From Nemertoderma westbladi (lineage: Eukaryota; Xenacoelomorpha; Nemertodermatida; Nemertodermatidae), in NCBI GenBank assembly GCA_032718475.1, contig JAUCBJ010003827.1, positions 1-43,357 of the forward strand: a stretch of 43,357 nucleotides of DNA, given 5' to 3'. A model generated the notes under the pieces. That model was not told where the DNA came from, ran no database searches, and saw nothing but the letters and a program-made list of their open reading frames with translations. Shown here one piece after another: positions 1 to 10,730 of the stretch. The position numbers were made by a program, and so were the translations under genes. How positions within the stretch are numbered: the first letter of the stretch is position 1; each line of letters opens with the position of its first letter.

Positions 1-152
1 TTATTCAAACCACCCAATGTCTACTATATATTTTGTCAATATTGTCGTTAATAAATTAGCTATAGTAAGTAGCCTTTATCCTTACTTCTCTCTGACTTCT
101 CAAAAGTATTCTAGTTTTCATTGGGATCTGCTTAGCAAAGTCGTTATTGACT

Positions 153-226
153 TCCAGGTGGGATCGAACTGGTCACCTGCAGGTTGTATGTCCGGCGCTC
201 TAACCATTCCCATAGCCGATAGAACA
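153..226 (-). repeat. tRNA-like sequence (probable tRNA-derived SINE head)
   Basis: Read on the minus strand, this stretch has tRNA-like promoter elements. A good B box (AGTTCGATCCC) lies at about 160-170. An A-box/D-arm-like segment with GGTTAGAGCGCCGGAC lies near 190-207. The acceptor and anticodon stems do not pair cleanly, so a working tRNA is unlikely. A tRNA-derived SINE or decayed tRNA fits better. No SINE tail is evident. Confidence 0.4.
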
Positions 227-540
227 CCATTTGTTAATACCAATGATCTCCATCCACTGTGCTCAGGGCCAGAGCCATCTAATTAATTATATGGGGTTGG
301 GTAGGGGAATTATTTGCTTTGGGTCTATGGGTGCTGTTTACCAATAGGGGTACGGAAACTGCGTGTAGCCAATGGATTATCTTAAGGTTAACCTTACGAG
401 TATTAGAAGGATACATATTCGTAATTATTTTATTATTAGACCTTTCTAATCTGGTACTTCTTCTAGTCTGATAGTCTTGAGGGAAGGGCGTAAAGGCTAA
501 CTACTAGTAGCTCAATACTCGAGGTTTATGATATTTTAGG
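227..540. other. AT-rich non-coding sequence
   Basis: No gene, repeat array or recognisable element was found. The short open frame across positions 17-286 overlaps the tRNA-like sequence and has no family resemblance. Confidence 0.5.
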
Positions 541-915
541 CTAACTGGAAGGGCGGGTCAATTTTTCATTTTTATTTTCAAATTTGCATTTTAACTACGA
601 AATAATTAGGCGTATAAATTTTCGACTTGATCTTCATGGTCATCTTGGGCATCAAATATTCCCTAAATTTCACTTTTATTCGCTTTTTGTCAAATAAATT
701 TTAATATAATTTAGTATTTTACTATATTTTTATTTATAATGAACCAAAGTAAATTTGGTGAAAAACTTTTGGAAACTACTGTGTACTTTAACTTTATTAA
801 AATTTACACACCGTATTTTTGGAGGGTGTATCACAATTACTATAGAGGTCAACTTACATTTGGAACAAAAATGTGAAAATTCACCCACCCCGCCCTACCA
901 ACTGGCCTTTTTACT
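541..915. mobile_element. MITE-like element with about 60-bp inverted ends
   Basis: The left end (about 541-600, with AACTGGAAGGGCGGGTCAAT) and the right end (about 845-915) are inverted repeats with scattered mismatches. Both contain AGGGCGGG followed by a T-rich run. The interior is AT-rich and non-coding. This is the form of a non-autonomous DNA element. The exact edges and target-site duplication are uncertain; a short T-rich duplication is possible. Confidence 0.5.
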
Positions 916-2716
916 GTTACTAATTAATTAATGGTGAATTAAATGTGTTAATGAATAATTGTATGTATCTAGAGTAAGAAGTGGTCCCTCCTAAATCGTT
1001 GTACACTAATTATTTGTCTGTTAGTAGTTTATGATTTTATGATATAAAACTCCCAGAGCGCTTCGAGTAATAATATTGAGTATACTCTCTGTACTCAGTA
1101 GGATTTCTTCTACAGTACTACATAGTATAGCGGTTTGTTCTTATAGATACTTGAATACGTTAATCATAATTATTTTTGGACCTGTGAGTGTAGGTGAAGT
1201 ATATTATTATTATATTTCTCTCAATGATTACAAAATGGTTAGATTTGTTTCCGACTAATATCTCATCCATTATGTTTACTGGTTGGTTATTCAGCTGCGT
1301 TGTAATTAGAAAAAGTAGAATATTCATTAAAAAAAACTTGACTGTTCCGTGGGAGTTCTTTATTGAATCCGAATTAAAGAACCGTTTCAGATTAAATAAC
1401 CAACTCCATTGCACACAAGAGCGTTCCCAGTTACGGGGCGAGCCACGAAAGTAAGCGAGCGCGTGTCTGTAGAGTCGTATATTTAACTCAGCCAATCCTC
1501 GATGAAATTTAACCAAACTTAGAACACAAATGGTCAGTCTGACAAAAGTTTAGAAATTTTCCAAGTAGAATGTATGTTTGTGTTGAAGTTGTCTAGAAGC
1601 TAAGATAAAAGCACTTAATTAGTAAATTATATTAACTAGTGGCGTGCAAGCACGCGGGATGTTAATCTTCATTCTTCAGATACCATAAGCTAAAAAATAC
1701 AAAAATACCTACGTTTCCCTCTCATGATTCTAATTACACCAATTATTGTAGTACTACAGTTGAAGGCCTACAACATTATTACTAAAATTCATTCACCTGG
1801 AATTAGTAATAAATTCACATTCGCCCACACCTTGACTGAGAAGGCTATCAGCCGTATAAAATATTTAACACACACTAATGCTAACCTATGAAGAATTTCA
1901 AGTTTGTAAGGGGGAAGTTTAGGCATTAGGGCCTATGCAAACAATATGGGTGTACTAAGTACAGTAATCTTAGCAACCTCATCGATTTATACTAAGCTTG
2001 TGTATAGAAATCCATTATATAAGCTATTTTTCATCATAAACACCAGCTGTTATTGGTGTTATTTTACCATTGCTTCTATGGCACTTTTCGTTTATTTCAT
2101 TTTTTGCAAAAACTAATGACTGTATTTTTCTGAAAATTGCTTTATACACCCATTCAGACCATACACTACAGAAGGGTACTAAAAACAACACAATTAACCG
2201 GATAGTTTCGGAGTCTTTAGTGTGATAAACAAACGGACAGACAGACAGACAGACAGAAAAAACAGACACGATTTTCTTACAGTAAGTAAATCTGAAGATT
2301 TACAAAACCGTGTCCTTTCATTAAATTGAATTATAATTTCTACTATAAGATTGAATTAATTGTACATAAACAGCTAGAATCCCCATATCCCATTCCATTA
2401 TCGTTATTAATTAGATCATAATTAACACGGTACCAAAATTGGATACAGTATTTAATTCTGCTCAGTTATTGGTCAACAGATTACAAGTCCCTGCTAAAAT
2501 TCTTCAAGGCCTAGGGTGCGTGGAGTTGCTTGTGGCACAAACTGGTTCATTATTGGTGTATTGGGTGAATGAGTGGTTTCATATTATTATAAATTTTGTT
2601 GGCCACAACAAAAGTTAGAGAGATGCCTCAGTTTACTTGTTATTGTGTTTTTTGATAACTAAATATATATAGAATTCATATAACTAAACTTTCAATTTGA
2701 TTTAGAATTACCTTTG
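916..2716. other. AT-rich non-coding sequence
   Basis: No convincing gene was found. Short open frames (1160-1516, 1194-1454, 2024-2269) have no recognisable domains and overlap each other. A short ACAG microsatellite lies near 2235-2258. The rest is unannotated AT-rich DNA. Confidence 0.5.
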
Positions 2717-2910
2717 AAATATATTGCGGTTTTTTTTGTAAAAATTCGGACTTATGGTGTTTTGCCAAAACAAGGGGGAACACCATTTTCTGGTATTATT
2801 CCGTAACTATACGATAGTTGCGGGGTATTGCCTAGAAAACAAGGTATCCTCAATTTGGCAAAACACCACAAGTCCGAATTTTTACAAAAAACACACAAAA
2901 TATATCATAT
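2717..2910. mobile_element. Palindromic element with GTAAAAATTCGGACTT arms
   Basis: Two arms, about 2730-2772 and 2850-2890, are inverted copies. Each reads inward through GTAAAAATTCGGACTT and then GGTGTTTTGCCA. The similarity weakens but continues outward into ATATAT-rich flanks. The 75-bp centre is non-coding. The size and form suit a MITE or a strong hairpin. The core word GGTGTTTTGCC recurs at 4870-5190. Confidence 0.6.
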
Positions 2911-3567
2911 AATAGCCAAGGCGTATCGTGGGTCCTTAATTATTTAGTGCGTAGTGCGAACGTAATACATGTGCGCATTTGTTATTAGCTAATAAGTGCT
3001 ATCTAACATGTTAACTAGCACATGATCAGGTGTTAGTATTACCTGTAAACGCAATAATAACAAATAATCACATACAATATAGCTAACACACTTGCGCACA
3101 TGTTGGAAATTTTTGAATTCAAAATTCTAAAGGACTCCATAAGTTTTTGATATTTTGGTATAAATTGCTTCTAAAATAAGTACGGGACTGTAGTTAGAAT
3201 CATGTATCAATACAAATTGAACAAAATGTAGCCAAATGCAGAACTATAAGAACAACATTTAGATTCAAGAAGGCGGAACTCTAAGTACAAAATATTTAAA
3301 GTTAAAGTAAAGTTCACTTACAGTACGTCATGACGAATAATTAAAGACCTGTTTTTTCTACAGTACGTGGCAACATTTTGAGCAACTCTATCAGCAACTT
3401 AGTGAGCATGTCAGGTTGCCGATCAAGTTGCTCTATGTAAACGCGAAGTTTGTTGCTGTAAAAAATGCCTCATAATAACGGAGACTAAAAGTTAATGTTT
3501 CTCAAATTAAGTTGCTAGTTGCTGACCAAATTGTCCCAAACGTCCGGCAACCTAGAGTAACTTATAG
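2911..3567. other. Non-coding; GCAACTT-rich segment at its right end
   Basis: No gene was found. From about 3370 to 3567 the words GCAACTT, AAGTTGC and GTTGCC recur in both orientations, with TATGTAAACGCG in the middle. This suggests an old DNA-transposon end or MITE, but no boundaries were resolved. Confidence 0.35.
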
Positions 3568-4190
3568 CAACTTGGACACAAACATTAAATGAGGGACAGA
3601 TATTTATCAGCGCCACAACATTAATGTGGGACAAACATTAATCAGGGGGACAAACATTAATGTGGGACATAAACATTGATATAGGACACTAACATTAATG
3701 AGGGACACAAACATTAATGAGGGACACAAATATTAATGAGGGACACAAACATTAATGAGGGACACAAACATTAATGAGGGACACAAACATTAATGAGGTA
3801 CACAAACATTAATGAGGGACACTAACATTAATGAGGTACACAAACATTAATTAGGGACACAAACATTAATGAGGTACACAAACATTAATGAGGGACACAA
3901 ACATTAATTAGGGACACAAACATTAATTAGGGGCACAAACATTAATGAGATATACAAACATTAATGAGGGACACAAACAATAAACGAGGGACACAAACAT
4001 TAATGAGGGACTCAAACATTAATGAGGTACACAAACATTAATGAGGAACACAAACATTAATGAGGTACACAAACATTAATGAGGGACACAAACATTAATG
4101 AGGTACACAAACATTAATGAGGGACGCAAACATTAATGAGGGACACAAACAATAAACGAGGGACAGATATCAATCAAGGGCAAAAACATT
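3568..4190 (+). repeat. 19-bp minisatellite, forward arm
   Basis: About 30 tandem copies of GGGACACAAACATTAATGA with frequent one-base variants (GGTACAC, ATTAATTA, AATAAACGA). The same unit reappears in reverse complement at 4741-4832, making an inverted minisatellite pair with a 550-bp spacer. The array has no consistent open frame and no CRISPR-like spacers. Confidence 0.9.
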
Positions 4191-4740
4191 AATCATGGGC
4201 ACTATCGCCCTTCGCACTTAGTATGAATCATGTTACCCCCCCATGGCACTTAGTGATTCCTGTTACCACCCATACACATACAATATATTACAGTATTACA
4301 ATTCTCATTACTGTCAAGCAATAAAATATCAACAATAAATAATAATATATTAATCTGACCAAACCAATAAACTATGTTATTGCCAATTGAAGGAAAGGAT
4401 CAGGTTACAGAGATGGTTTTTCTAACCAAAACAATAAACGATGCTGTTACTAAAAAGGGAAGGGGTAGGAGTAAAAAAATGATGAACATGAGGGGGAGAC
4501 ATGAATGGGGGGGGGGGGGGGGTAGCGCAGCAAAACAGGCAGCTGAACAACGTAACTGAACGTCGCTTTCAATTAATTTCCATCTAATTAGGAAGATGGA
4601 ATGTATACAAAACGGTGGTACTTTGATCGAAGCTCACGTTCCCATGGTAGTATTTTTTCCAGTTAATGACATAATATCTGATCGTCTGAGGCAAGCATCA
4701 CCATCGCTCATATTAATATCCATTGGCAACCATGGACCCG
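4191..4740. other. Spacer between inverted 19-bp arrays, with poly(G)
   Basis: Unique, mostly AT-rich sequence lies between the two arms. It has a 16-base G run at 4507-4522. The open frame at 4374-4559 runs through this G tract and looks spurious. Confidence 0.6.
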
Positions 4741-4832
4741 ACCCCTATTAATGCTTTGTGTCCCTTAATGTGTGTCCCTCATTAATGTTTGTGTCCCTCA
4801 ATAATGTTTGTGTCCCTCATTAATATTTGTGT
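4741..4832 (-). repeat. 19-bp minisatellite, inverted arm
   Basis: About four to five copies of the reverse complement of the 3568-4190 unit (words such as TTAATGTTTGTGTCCCTCA). The array stops abruptly at TGGCCGC. Only about a seventh of the forward arm's length is present, so the pair is strongly asymmetric. Confidence 0.85.
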
Positions 4833-4865
4833 CCTGGCCGCAATACAAACCAGTATATAAATGAT

Positions 4866-5190
4866 AAATTACGGGGTTTTGCCAGGCTATTGTTTCTGAT
4901 TTAAGGGGTTTTACAGGTTGTTATATCTGATTTAAGGGGTTTTGCCAGGTGGACTGAATTTCATATACTTGAATTTACGGTGTTTTGTAAGCCAATTATT
5001 GACTTGTGGGGTTCTGCCTCGAAGTGGGCATAAGTTACGGGGAACTGTCTTTGGCTTATAACTCAAAAATGGCTGGTAGAAAAGCTTCGGGGTTCTGCCA
5101 GACGAAAAAGCCGATATCGAATTACCCAAAAAGTCAAAAACATGAAAATCGAAAAAAATCGACTTAGGGGGTTCTGCCTTGAAGGTGACG
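4866..5190 (+). repeat. Dispersed GGGGTTYTGCC motif array
   Basis: Near-identical words GGGGTTTTGCCAGG, GGGGTTTTACAGG, GGTGTTTTGTAAG, GGGGTTCTGCCTCG, GGGGAACTGTCT, GGGGTTCTGCCAGA and GGGGTTCTGCCTTG recur every 25-60 bases on one strand with unrelated DNA between. This is unlike a simple tandem repeat. It resembles the subterminal motif arrays of DNA transposons. The same word sits in the palindrome at 2717-2910. Confidence 0.6.
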
Positions 5191-5539
5191 AATTATACAG
5201 TAGGTGCCTTTAAACCACAACTCAGACCCGAGTGCTTTTCTGTTGTAAATAATGGCGCTTTTCAAACACAAACTCGTAGTTACGATCAGTGACTCGCCTA
5301 CAAACTATAATTTGCCAATTGATAAATACAGAAATAGCTAATTCGTTGCAATTTATTGGTGGTAGGATCGAAATTCGCTTCCCTTCAAGCGTGATAATAT
5401 TTACAGTAAGATCTACTGGCCTTTTGGAATGACATTTCACATTACCACAGCTAAAGTTCTACGGTGGCCCACAACTGTCACTACAAACAAAAAACTCACG
5501 GCAAGATAAAGAGTAGAAAACTTAGATAATTTCCTTATT

Positions 5540-5655
5540 TTGCCCCTTCTGCCGTGGGTTTTTTCTGCCGTGTTTTTTTTCTGCCGTGGGTTTTTTTGGC
5601 CGTGGGTTTTTTCTGCCGTGAGATTTTTCTGCCGTGGGATTTTTCTGCAGTGGTT
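5540..5655 (+). repeat. Left subterminal repeats of the IS3EU-like element
   Basis: About seven units of TTCTGCCGTGGGTTTT with variants (GGCCGTGGG, CTGCAGTGG) follow the left terminal inverted repeat. Such arrays often bind the transposase; that role is an inference here. Confidence 0.85.
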
Positions 5656-6416
5656 GTCGTTATGCAACGTTTGAAGGTGAGATTAGATTCTTTCAAACCA
5701 AAGATCCTCAACGCCACCTAACTGCCGACACATGTAGTCGCACTATACGATTCCCACTAAATGATAGATACTTGATTGGTTAAACCAAAAGATTCTGTAA
5801 CAATGTCAGGCAAGATATTCTGGATAACCATGGCTTTGGATTTGCTTAAATTATAGTTTATTTTTTAGTTTATTCTTAGTTCATTCATTATAGATTTAAT
5901 GTCGTTTTTTTTTATCCTAATAGTTTCTGTGAAAGTGAAAGTAAAGTATTTCTTGTAAAGTGTTTTGTTATTGTGTTTTGTTAAATAGTGTTGAAGAAAT
6001 CCAATTTCGAATTCAGAATTCTATTTCAAAAAGTTTTTACATATTTTTGGCCTAATTCGACCCCCCCCCCCCCCCCCCCCCACGCCCTTAAATAAATTTT
6101 ATCCAAAATTACAATCCAAAAACTTTAATCCTAATTAAAATTTTAATCAAAAATTACAATCGCGATCCCGAAAAGTCTGATCCTGTTTAAACACTACAGT
6201 AGTAGTTTCTCTGAGAATACTACTGATATGGGGCGAGCCATGTATTGTTGCAAGTCCATACTGTATCACTACTGAGATGGGGCGAGCCATATGGTATGGC
6301 AAGACGAGTCCATCCACATTACTATATCCAATCCACCTTCCCAACCGCACAGCGTTCAGCATATCAATATAGCAACTAAACAATGAATTTATATAATTAT
6401 TATTGTAAAAAATAGT

Positions 6417-7639
6417 TTATAAATGACAGCAGCGAAGACGCATATTATTTTCCTTTGCTACTTGTAACAGAGTTTGATGAAATGTTAACGCTACATCGAC
6501 TGATTTAGGATAATTAAGTTCCAAGGTGTGACAGACATAATCAAAATACTCCTCGTAGATATTCGGAATACAGTAGTTATGAATGATGTTGTTACTGATA
6601 TATTCGACCTGTACAGTAGAAATTACCTTTGCATAGTTGTCATTATTTAAATAAAATATACTATCAGGTCTCCCGCTGATAATGTTAAACCTCGATTGCC
6701 TGATTCTGTGTGTATTCCAATGCCAGCGAACCATGTCCAAATCACACTGAATTAAGGGTGCAAAGCTATACCATAAGCATTCTTTACTTAGCTCGCAACT
6801 TGTATGCAGAATGTTCCTTGATACTAAATCTGATAAGAAATTCCGCCACCACATGGATCGGCTCTTCGAGAAATATGACCACCAACATTCTATTCTCTGA
6901 TCATGTCGAGATCCAACATATTTATGAGAATTGATATCCTCTTTAAAAAACGTTTGTATTGCGGTGGCGATACAGTTTTCTGTCCCCAGGTCAGTAATTA
7001 GTTTACCTGGACATCCATGTTCGCGAACGCTGTCCAAATACATTTCGGCTATATTATAAGGATTATTGTTGGATTTTGTCACCTTGAGCCATATTATCTT
7101 TCTACTATAACCATCGATTGACCCGTGAATAGGAAATCCAAATGGCTTCATTTTATCGTAGCCATCAATATGCCATGCATAATTAGGTCCCGGGTTATGA
7201 TAAATTCTCTTCGTTGCAACTTAGGGCGCGCTCGTAATTGAGAGTTTTCAGGGTCCAGTTCTCTTAGAACCTCTTCCACAAACTGACGTGGAACATAAAT
7301 ACCTTCTAGGCGCAGAGTGTGCCAAATGGCTCGATAACCAGCCATGGCGGATGGTCCCTGCAACAATTCACTGATTCGATCAATTGCTGTTTCTTGAAAA
7401 GTATTGTTTCGACGTTTCAAACCATAGTCTTTCAGACGACGCAGCAATGTAGAATGACTTATGGAGATGCCATGTAGTTCCAAAAATCCCAGAATCTCTA
7501 GATATTCAAACCCAGCGCTAAAATATTCGCAGATCAGTTCTCTTTCCGCTCTCGAGTCCATTACTGTAGGATGTACTATATGGTAACACAGCCGCTGTAC
7601 TAGGAACCCTGGATGAAGGCTCTGGAACTCACAGTGCAC
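6417..7639 (-). pseudogene. DDE transposase (integrase-fold), frameshifted
   Basis: Two adjoining minus-strand frames make one transposase. The upstream part (7148-7639, 163 residues) has a helix-turn-helix-like region at about residues 34-79 (HGISISHSTLLRRLKDYGL). The downstream part (6417-7151, 244 residues) has the catalytic core. The first Asp lies in WHIDGYDK (codon 7164-7166), which is open in the downstream frame before its first Met. The second is D54 in ITDLGTEN and the Glu is E88 in RIECWW, giving a DD(33)E spacing. All three catalytic residues survive. One frameshift near 7195-7207 separates the parts, and no other break is seen. It acts, or acted, in the nucleus on the element's own ends. 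The resemblance is to the animal 'integrase core domain' family. The true start may lie slightly off the first Met. Confidence 0.85.
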
Positions 7640-7744
7640 CTCAGTATACTGTACTTCAGTACTGTATGTTCTTGAATTACAGTTGGCCTACTACAGTATA
7701 ATACAGGAACTACTGTAGTAGATCAAGTATGAATATTGAATAGG

Positions 7745-7835
7745 CAAGAAAAAGTCACGGCAGAAAAAAGTGACAGAAGAAAAAACCCACGACAGAAAAA
7801 CCCACGGCAGAAAAAACCCACGGCAGAAGTGGCAA
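7745..7835 (-). repeat. Right subterminal repeats of the IS3EU-like element
   Basis: About five units of AACCCACGGCAGAAAA mirror the left array at 5540-5655. They lie just inside the right terminal inverted repeat (about 7820-7918). Confidence 0.85.
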
Positions 7836-7935
7836 AAGAAGGAAATTAGCTAAATTTTCTATTATTTCTTTATCTTACCGTGAGTTATTCTTTGTAGTGA
7901 CAGTTGTGGGCCACCGTAAAGTTCAGCAATATATG

Positions 7936-8050
7936 CAAGGTGGGATCTAAGTTCGTGTGTTGAGGATCTAAGTTCACATGGGAAGGATTTAAGTTCATTA
8001 AAGATCTAAAATTCGTTCAGGATCTAAGATACTCTAGGATCTAAAGCTGG
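7936..8050 (+). repeat. Short AGGATCTAAGTTC repeats
   Basis: Six degenerate copies of GGATCTAAGTTC at roughly 15-25-base intervals lie between the IS3EU-like element and the next terminus. Non-coding. Confidence 0.6.
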
Positions 8051-8054
8051 GTAA

Positions 8055-8094
8055 CCAATATTGACACAATGTCAATTGACAAAGTGCCCGACTG
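8055..8094 (+). mobile_element. Solo right terminus of the GTCGGGCAC element family
   Basis: AATATTGACACAATGTCAATTGACAAAGTGCCCGACTG-type sequence (read in pieces: AATATTGACA, TGTCAATTGACA, GTGCCCGACTG) matches the right end of the element at 15745-18827. No partner left end was seen upstream, so this is a truncated copy. Confidence 0.6.
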
Positions 8095-8439
8095 ATTACC
8101 GGTATGGTTTTATTTATGGGCAGTGCTAAAATTCACAAAGAGCCACACGGACCCAAAAATTTACCATTTCACTATGAAGCAATGAGGCACCAACCCACTC
8201 CGCACAGGAGATGTTGCGCAGTGTTAAATTAATGCAATCAAAGTTAATTCTGAGAAAAATTATGCAAATATAAGGAAAGCACTGAGCCACAAAGAGCCAA
8301 AACCTAATTTTTTGGATAAATTTGGATCAGCTGATTGATTCTGACTAACTTTTCCATGGTGATTTCTTATTGGTTACTTTGTATACCATCTACCCGGCTC
8401 TATTCACCTAGTAATGTTAATGATGGTAATAATATGTTT

Positions 8440-10247
8440 GCACACGGACACAAAGGATGTCATATACTTTGCACACGGACCCAAAAGATGTCAGATACTT
8501 TGCACACGGACCAAAATGTTGGCAGATACGTTAAACACGGACCCAAAGGATCTCAGATATTTTGCACACGGACCCAAAGGATGTCATACTTTGAACACGG
8601 ACCCAAAAGATGTCAGATACTTTGCACACGGACCCAAATGTTGGCAGATACTTTGCACACGGACCCAAAAGATGTCAGATAATTTGCACTCGGACCCAAA
8701 GGATGTCAGATACTTTGCACACGGACCCAAAGGATGTCATATACTTTGCACACGGACCCAAAGGATGTCATACTTTGTACACGGACCCAAAATATGTCAG
8801 ATACTTTGCACACGGACCCAAATGTTGGCAGATACTTTGCACACGGACCCAAAGGATGTCATATACTTTGCACACGGACCCAAAAGATGTCAGATCTTTG
8901 CACATGGACCCAAATGTTGGCAGATACTTTGCACACGGACCCAAAGGATGTCATATACTTTGCACACGGACCCACTGGATGTCATATACTTTGCACACGG
9001 ACCCAAAAGATGTCAGATACTTTGTACACGGACCCAAATGTTGGGAGATATTTGGAATACGGACCCAAAGGATGTCAGATACTTTGCACACGGACCCAAA
9101 GGATGTCAGATACTTTGCACTCGGACCCAAAGGATGTCAGATACTTTGCACACGGACCCAAAGGATGTCATATACTTTGCACACGGACCCAAAAGATATC
9201 AGATACTTTGCACACGGACCCAAATGTTGGCAGATACTTTGCACACGGACCCAAAGGATGTCATATACTTTGCACACGGACCCAAAAGATGTCAGATACT
9301 TTACACACGGACCCAAATGTTGGCAGATACTTTGCACACGGACCCAAAGGATGTCATATACTTTGCACACGGATCCAAAAGATGTCAGATACTTTGCACA
9401 CGGGCCCAAATGTTGGCAGATACTTTGCACACGGACCCAAAGGATGTCAGATACTTGACACACGGACCCAAAGGATGTCATATACTTTGCACACGGACCC
9501 ACAGGATGTCATATACTTTGCACACGGACCCAAAAGATGTCAGATACGTTGCACACAGACCCAAATGTTGGCAGATACTTGAATACCGACCCAAATGATG
9601 TCAGATACATTGCACACGGACCCAAAGGAAGTCAGATACTTTGCACTCGGAGCCAAAGGATGTCAGATACTTTGCACACGGACCCAAATGATGTCATATA
9701 CTTTGCACACGGACCCAAAAGATGTCAGATACTTTGCACACAGACCCAAATGTTGGCAGATACTTTGCACACGGACCCAAAGGATGTCATATACTTTGCA
9801 AACGGACCCAAAAGATGTCAGATACTTTACACACGGACCCAAATGTTGGCAGATACTTTGCACACGGTCCCAAAGGGTGTCATATACTTTGCACACGGAT
9901 CCAAAAAATGTCAGATACTTTGCACACGGACCCAAATGTTGGCAGTTACTTTGAACACGGACCCAAAGGATGTCAGATACATTGCATACGGACCCAAATG
10001 TTGGCAGATACTTTGCACACGGACCCAAAAGATGTCAGATACTTTGCACACGGACCCAAATGTTGTCAGATACTTTGCACACGGACCCAAAAGATATCAG
10101 ATACTTTGCAAACGGACCCAAAGGATGTCATATACTTTGCACACGGACCCAAAGGATGTCAGATACATTGCACACGGACCCAAATGTTGGCAGATACTTT
10201 GCACACGGACCCAAATGTTGGCAGATACTTTGCACACGGACATATTT
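8440..10247 (+). repeat. 31-bp minisatellite, left arm
   Basis: About 58 units of 31 bp built from ACCCAAAGGATGTCA, TATACTTTG and CACACGG. Three unit types recur: AAGGATGTCATATAC (A), AAAGATGTCAGATAC (B) and AATGTTGGCAGATAC (C), partly ordered A-B-C. This arm has many point variants and some short indels (for example near 8585, 8770 and 8895). Because 31 is not a multiple of three and the unit lacks stops, several frames stay open; none shows coding character. Confidence 0.95.
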
Positions 10248-10730
10248 AATAACATAAATAACGGAAATAATAACAGCCATATGTTGAAATCGAACCTACG
10301 CCAGTTACCAATAGTGTAAATCAGGAGTGGCGCCTTAACCCACTGGGCCATATTTTTTGCCGCAATAATTATTTATTGCCGCAATAATTATTTATTGCCG
10401 CAATAATTATTTATTGCCGCAATGAGTATTTATTGCCGCAATAACAATTGGGCATCTTTTAAATATTTCAAGAGTAATGTAAATATTTTCATAAGTGATT
10501 TAAATATTTTCATGAGTGATTTAAATATTTTCATGAGTAATTTAATTATTTGCAAACACTATTATATTTTTTCAAAGTACTGCAGTAATTGTTATAATTT
10601 TGATCCCTTTGAGACGCCATAGTCCAGAAACATGTACATATGCTAAAGTGCTATTTTCCCACCATTATAGCCCCTTCTGCCATCACACAACATGGTTGGA
10701 GGGTAGAAGGGGGGGGGGGGGGGGGGGGTA
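10248..10730. other. Spacer of the fold-back element
   Basis: It holds, in order: a tRNA-like sequence (10277-10352); four to five tandem copies of TTGCCGCAATAATTATTTA (about 10356-10443); three copies of a 25-bp TAAATATTTTCATGAGT unit (about 10458-10545); AT-rich DNA; and a 20-base G run (10709-10728) beside the right array. No gene is seen. Confidence 0.7.
10277..10352 (-). repeat. tRNA-Leu/Ser-like (class II) SINE-type sequence
   Basis: On the minus strand TGGCCCAGTGGGTTAAGGCG (A box and D arm) is at 10331-10350. GGCGTAGGTTCGATTT (B box) follows about 54 nt later. That long spacing and the GTTAAGGCGCC word are typical of class II tRNAs with a long variable arm. The stems pair poorly, so it is probably a SINE head or pseudo-tRNA rather than a working tRNA. 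Confidence 0.5.

Larger units (their letters stand above)
5460..7918 (-). mobile_element. IS3EU-like DNA transposon with decayed transposase
   Basis: The 2459-bp element has both ends defined. Each begins TACGGTGGCCCACAACTGTC and the inverted similarity runs for about 100 bp. Perfect 6-bp duplications, AAGTTC, abut it at 5454-5459 and 7919-7924. Inside each end is an array of TGCCGTGGGTTTTTTC-like units. It encodes a retroviral-integrase-fold DDE protein on the minus strand. From memory, the 6-bp duplication, TAY-type terminus and IS3-related DDE domain match the IS3EU superfamily; the label is an inference, the boundaries are seen. A 21-base C run lies at 6061-6081. The one visible frameshift implies a recently dead copy. 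Confidence 0.88.

Noticed and set aside
153-226. A functional tRNA gene
   Set aside because: The B box is good, but the acceptor and anticodon stems do not pair; a tRNA-derived SINE or pseudo-tRNA is more likely.
8410-10257. Several long overlapping open frames in the left 31-bp array
   Set aside because: They all translate the same tandem repeat in different phases and show no codon bias distinct from the repeat.
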